Positions 62,138 through 64,000 of a DNA stretch of 64,000 nucleotides are shown here, piece by piece. Origin of the DNA: Paenibacillus borealis (GTDB taxonomy: Bacteria > Bacillota > Bacilli > Paenibacillales > Paenibacillaceae); NCBI RefSeq assembly GCF_000758665.1, contig NZ_CP009285.1, positions 6,014,001-6,078,000 on the forward strand, in the 5' to 3' direction. The notes below the pieces were generated by a model. It was not told the origin of the DNA. It did not search any database and worked only from the letters and a program-made list of their open reading frames with translations. Both the position numbers and the translations under genes were made by a program. Within the stretch, counting starts at the first letter, position 1. Each line of letters starts with the position of its first letter.

Positions 62138-62545
62138 AAATGGCTTTAATTCAAGGTTTTTTTCTGTTGTTTTTTTGCGACTGGCTCTGTTGAACGCACC
62201 CTTTTCAAGCAGGTTTTTCTGCAATGCCTGATAAGCAGGCTTGAACAAACAGCTGCAATACAGGGCTGAATTTCCCCCACCCGGCTTAGAGGTATGAGTC
62301 GCAAAATAACCACACTATTTCATCACGCTTACTCTGCTGTTAGTGACAACAACGCGGAGGCGGCCTATTCTATCCGGCGGATAATACAAATGCATGCAGA
62401 ATGGAATTTAAGATATTCTGTACCAGTGAAGAAAAAATAAAATATTTTTTCCTCGGGGCGTAAATTGCATTTTTGCAACAGCGGATGGAAGCATAATTAC
62501 CGCAAATCTAAGCAGAGTAAGTTAATAACCGACCTTCCGCTTCTA
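62138..62545. other. gene-free stretch between the CoA-transferase operon and the monooxygenase gene
   Basis: No protein-like ORF. It holds two mutually exclusive hairpins, GCCTG-ATAAG-CAGGC (62226-62240) and TTCAAGC/GCTTGAA (62204-62210 with 62239-62245). The promoter of the leftward operon is probably here, but I found no sigma-54 type GG-N10-GC element on the minus strand. Confidence 0.5.
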
Positions 62546-62594
62546 AAAAAAGAGCGAGACCTGGCGCTTCAAGCGCGCTTGTCCCACTCTTTCC
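62546..62594 (-). terminator. terminator of the FMN-dependent monooxygenase gene
   Basis: AAAGAG...GCGC (minus strand) pairs with GCGC...CTCTTT with small internal loops, then a T run. 55 nt past the stop at 62649. Confidence 0.82.
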
Positions 62595-62648
62595 TTTATT
62601 CAATGTTCACGGTATACGCTTCATTTTAAAAACGTTTCAATGCAAGCT

Positions 62649-64000
62649 CTATTCCTCCAGCCTCCGGAAAGCTGCCCCCGGATGTGTATCCGCCAGGCGC
62701 GTGGCTCCCTTTCCGAACAGCCGCTCACGGAGCGTCGTTTCCTCGTACCGCTCACGGAATATCCCCCGCTGCTGCAGCACAGGCACAACCTGCTCGACGA
62801 AGTCGCGGTGTCCTCCTGGCAGCACATAACGTTCTAAGTTGAAGCCGTCCACTCCCGTCTCCTCCACCCAATACTGCATTTGGTCCGCGATCTCTTCTGC
62901 TGTGCCCGCCACGGTAATTCCCCGGAATTCCTTGGCCGAAAAGTTGTCGATGACATCCTGCACCGTAGGAGTGAAGCCGCTGTGCTTCGTGTATCTTTCC
63001 GTATGGGTGCGGCCCTGCTCTGTCTGCAAATTGGTGAACGGCGCGTCCGGGTCAAGGGCTGTTAGGTCGATGCCCGTCGAGGTCTCGTAAGTGAGCAGTG
63101 CAGCTTCCTTGCTGGCATAACTCCGGTAGGATTCCAGCTTCCGCTGCGCTTCCTCCTTCGTCCGTCCGACGACGGCGGACAAGCCGGTGAAGATCTTGAT
63201 CTGCTCCGGGCCTCTTCCATAGACTGCTGCCCGCCGGCGGATATCCTGCACTTGTGCACGCAGTGCCTCGGCGGTAGGCGCTTTGAGGAAGACGCCTTCC
63301 GCATGTTTGGCTGCGAAATCGCGTCCACGGTCCGAGCTGCCCGCCTGGAAGAGAACCGGTGTCCGCTGAACCGAAGGTTCGCTTGAGTGGGCTGCAGTCA
63401 TCTGGAAGTAACGCCCTTCATGCTTGACGATATGCACCTTGGAAGAATCGGTATAGCGGCGGCTGAGCTTGTCACCGGTGACCGCATCCTCTTCCCAGCT
63501 GCCCTCCAGCAGCTTGTAGCTGACTTCCATGAATTCCTCCGCCTGCTCATAGCGCTCGTCGTACGGCAGAATACCGCTTCGGCCGAAGGCCTCCGCCCCG
63601 CTGATCCCTCCCGTGGCAACCACGTTCCAGCCGATCCGGCCATTGGTGAGGTGATCCAGTGTCGAGAACCGGCGGGCGTTCGGGAAGGGCAGCTCATAGA
63701 CGGGAGATGCCGTAGTCACGAAGGCCAGATGTTTAGTCGCCGCCGCCAGCGCGGGGATCAGGAGCATCGGGTCGTTGGTTGGCGCATACACCGCTTCCCG
63801 GTAGGTGAGCTCCCGCTTATGATTGGGATAGCCGTACGAATCGGCAAAGAACATGAAGTCGAACATCCCCCGCTCCAGAAGCTGAGCCAGCTCAATCCAG
63901 AAATTCAGCTCCTTATACCGGTAGGACTGATTGTCCGGATGTGCCCACAACCCCTGAGTCATCTGATTCAGCGTGTTGATGTCGAAGATGCCTAGATGGA
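62649..64000 (-). CDS. NtaA/SnaA/DszA-type FMN-dependent monooxygenase (5' end beyond window)
   Basis: At least 450 residues; the frame continues past the right edge (HLGIFDINTLNQ precedes the first ATG in view), so only a short N-terminal piece is missing. Bacterial luciferase-like fold of the nitrilotriacetate/dibenzothiophene-sulfone monooxygenase group: QGLWAHPDNQS, LTYREAVYAPTNDPMLLIPA, GRIGWNVVATGG, PVLFQAGSSDRGRDFAAKHA and GVDGFNLERYVLPGG. Uses FMNH2 from a separate reductase to cleave C-S or C-N bonds, often in organosulfur use. Substrate and partners not visible. Confidence 0.88.
   Translation of the reverse strand, partial: HLGIFDINTLNQMTQGLWAHPDNQSYRYKELNFWIELAQLLERGMFDFMFFADSYGYPNHKRELTYREAVYAPTNDPMLLIPALAAATKHLAFVTTASPVYELPFPNARRFSTLDHLTNGRIGWNVVATGGISGAEAFGRSGILPYDERYEQAEEFMEVSYKLLEGSWEEDAVTGDKLSRRYTDSSKVHIVKHEGRYFQMTAAHSSEPSVQRTPVLFQAGSSDRGRDFAAKHAEGVFLKAPTAEALRAQVQDIRRRAAVYGRGPEQIKIFTGLSAVVGRTKEEAQRKLESYRSYASKEAALLTYETSTGIDLTALDPDAPFTNLQTEQGRTHTERYTKHSGFTPTVQDVIDNFSAKEFRGITVAGTAEEIADQMQYWVEETGVDGFNLERYVLPGGHRDFVEQVVPVLQQRGIFRERYEETTLRERLFGKGATRLADTHPGAAFRRLEE

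Noticed and set aside
62455..62475. Sigma-54-like GG-N10-GC element (around CGGGGCGTAAATTGCA)
   Set aside because: It is on the plus strand, and no plus-strand gene follows; it cannot drive the leftward operon.

Overview
The window looks like chromosomal DNA of a spore-forming Bacillota, most probably Paenibacillus. The evidence is S-layer-homology (SLH) anchored surface enzymes, LplB/YtcP-type sugar ABC importers each paired with a membrane-bound AraC regulator, a YjcZ-like small spore protein, a BclA-like collagen-repeat protein, strong AGGAGG ribosome binding sites and use of TTG/GTG starts. No rRNA, tRNA, CRISPR array, insertion sequence or prophage was seen. Both window edges cut genes.

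Layout. (1) 2-3839: sorbitol/glucitol PTS operon (SorC-type regulator, GutM, EIIC, EIIB/C, EIIA, sorbitol-6-phosphate dehydrogenase). (2) 3963-28051: glycan-use region with two divergent secreted alginate-lyase-like enzymes (one of about 1990 residues with an SLH anchor), a beta-helix glycosidase, and two ABC import systems, one with a GH130 phosphorylase, each with its own AraC regulator. (3) 28203-32752: LytTR/GHKL two-component pair, then a secreted serine hydrolase and a small coupled ORF. (4) 33041-46600: potassium and c-di-AMP region. (5) 46849-50642: two lower-GC surface/spore-coat-type proteins sharing an N-terminal module. (6) 50939-56565: secreted protein, cupin, ABC ATPase, GntR regulator, SLH-anchored serine hydrolase. 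(7) 56635-61997: enhancer-binding-type regulator with a divergent GAFTGA loop, FabK/nitronate-monooxygenase-like enzyme, OFA-family MFS carrier and CoA-transferase. (8) 62649-64000: partial FMN-dependent monooxygenase.

The most notable part is 33041-46600. Two c-di-AMP (ydaO/yuaA-class) riboswitches face away from each other, share a 47-nt perfect inverted repeat, and are each preceded by a TTTACA-N17-TATGAT promoter. The leftward one leads the kdp transcript: a small Rossmann-like ORF, a 36-residue membrane ORF, kdpF, kdpA, kdpB, kdpC, an alpha/beta-hydrolase remnant, and a 784-residue protein made of two tandem KdpD N-terminal (KdpD plus USP) units with no histidine kinase. The rightward one controls two unknown overlapping genes through a clear intrinsic terminator. 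A normal full-length KdpD and KdpE follow, separately transcribed, with an 11-bp direct repeat upstream that resembles repeats lying between the riboswitches. I infer a K+ uptake circuit combining c-di-AMP attenuation, KdpDE control and a kinase-less double KdpD module, plus an unexplored second riboswitch regulon.
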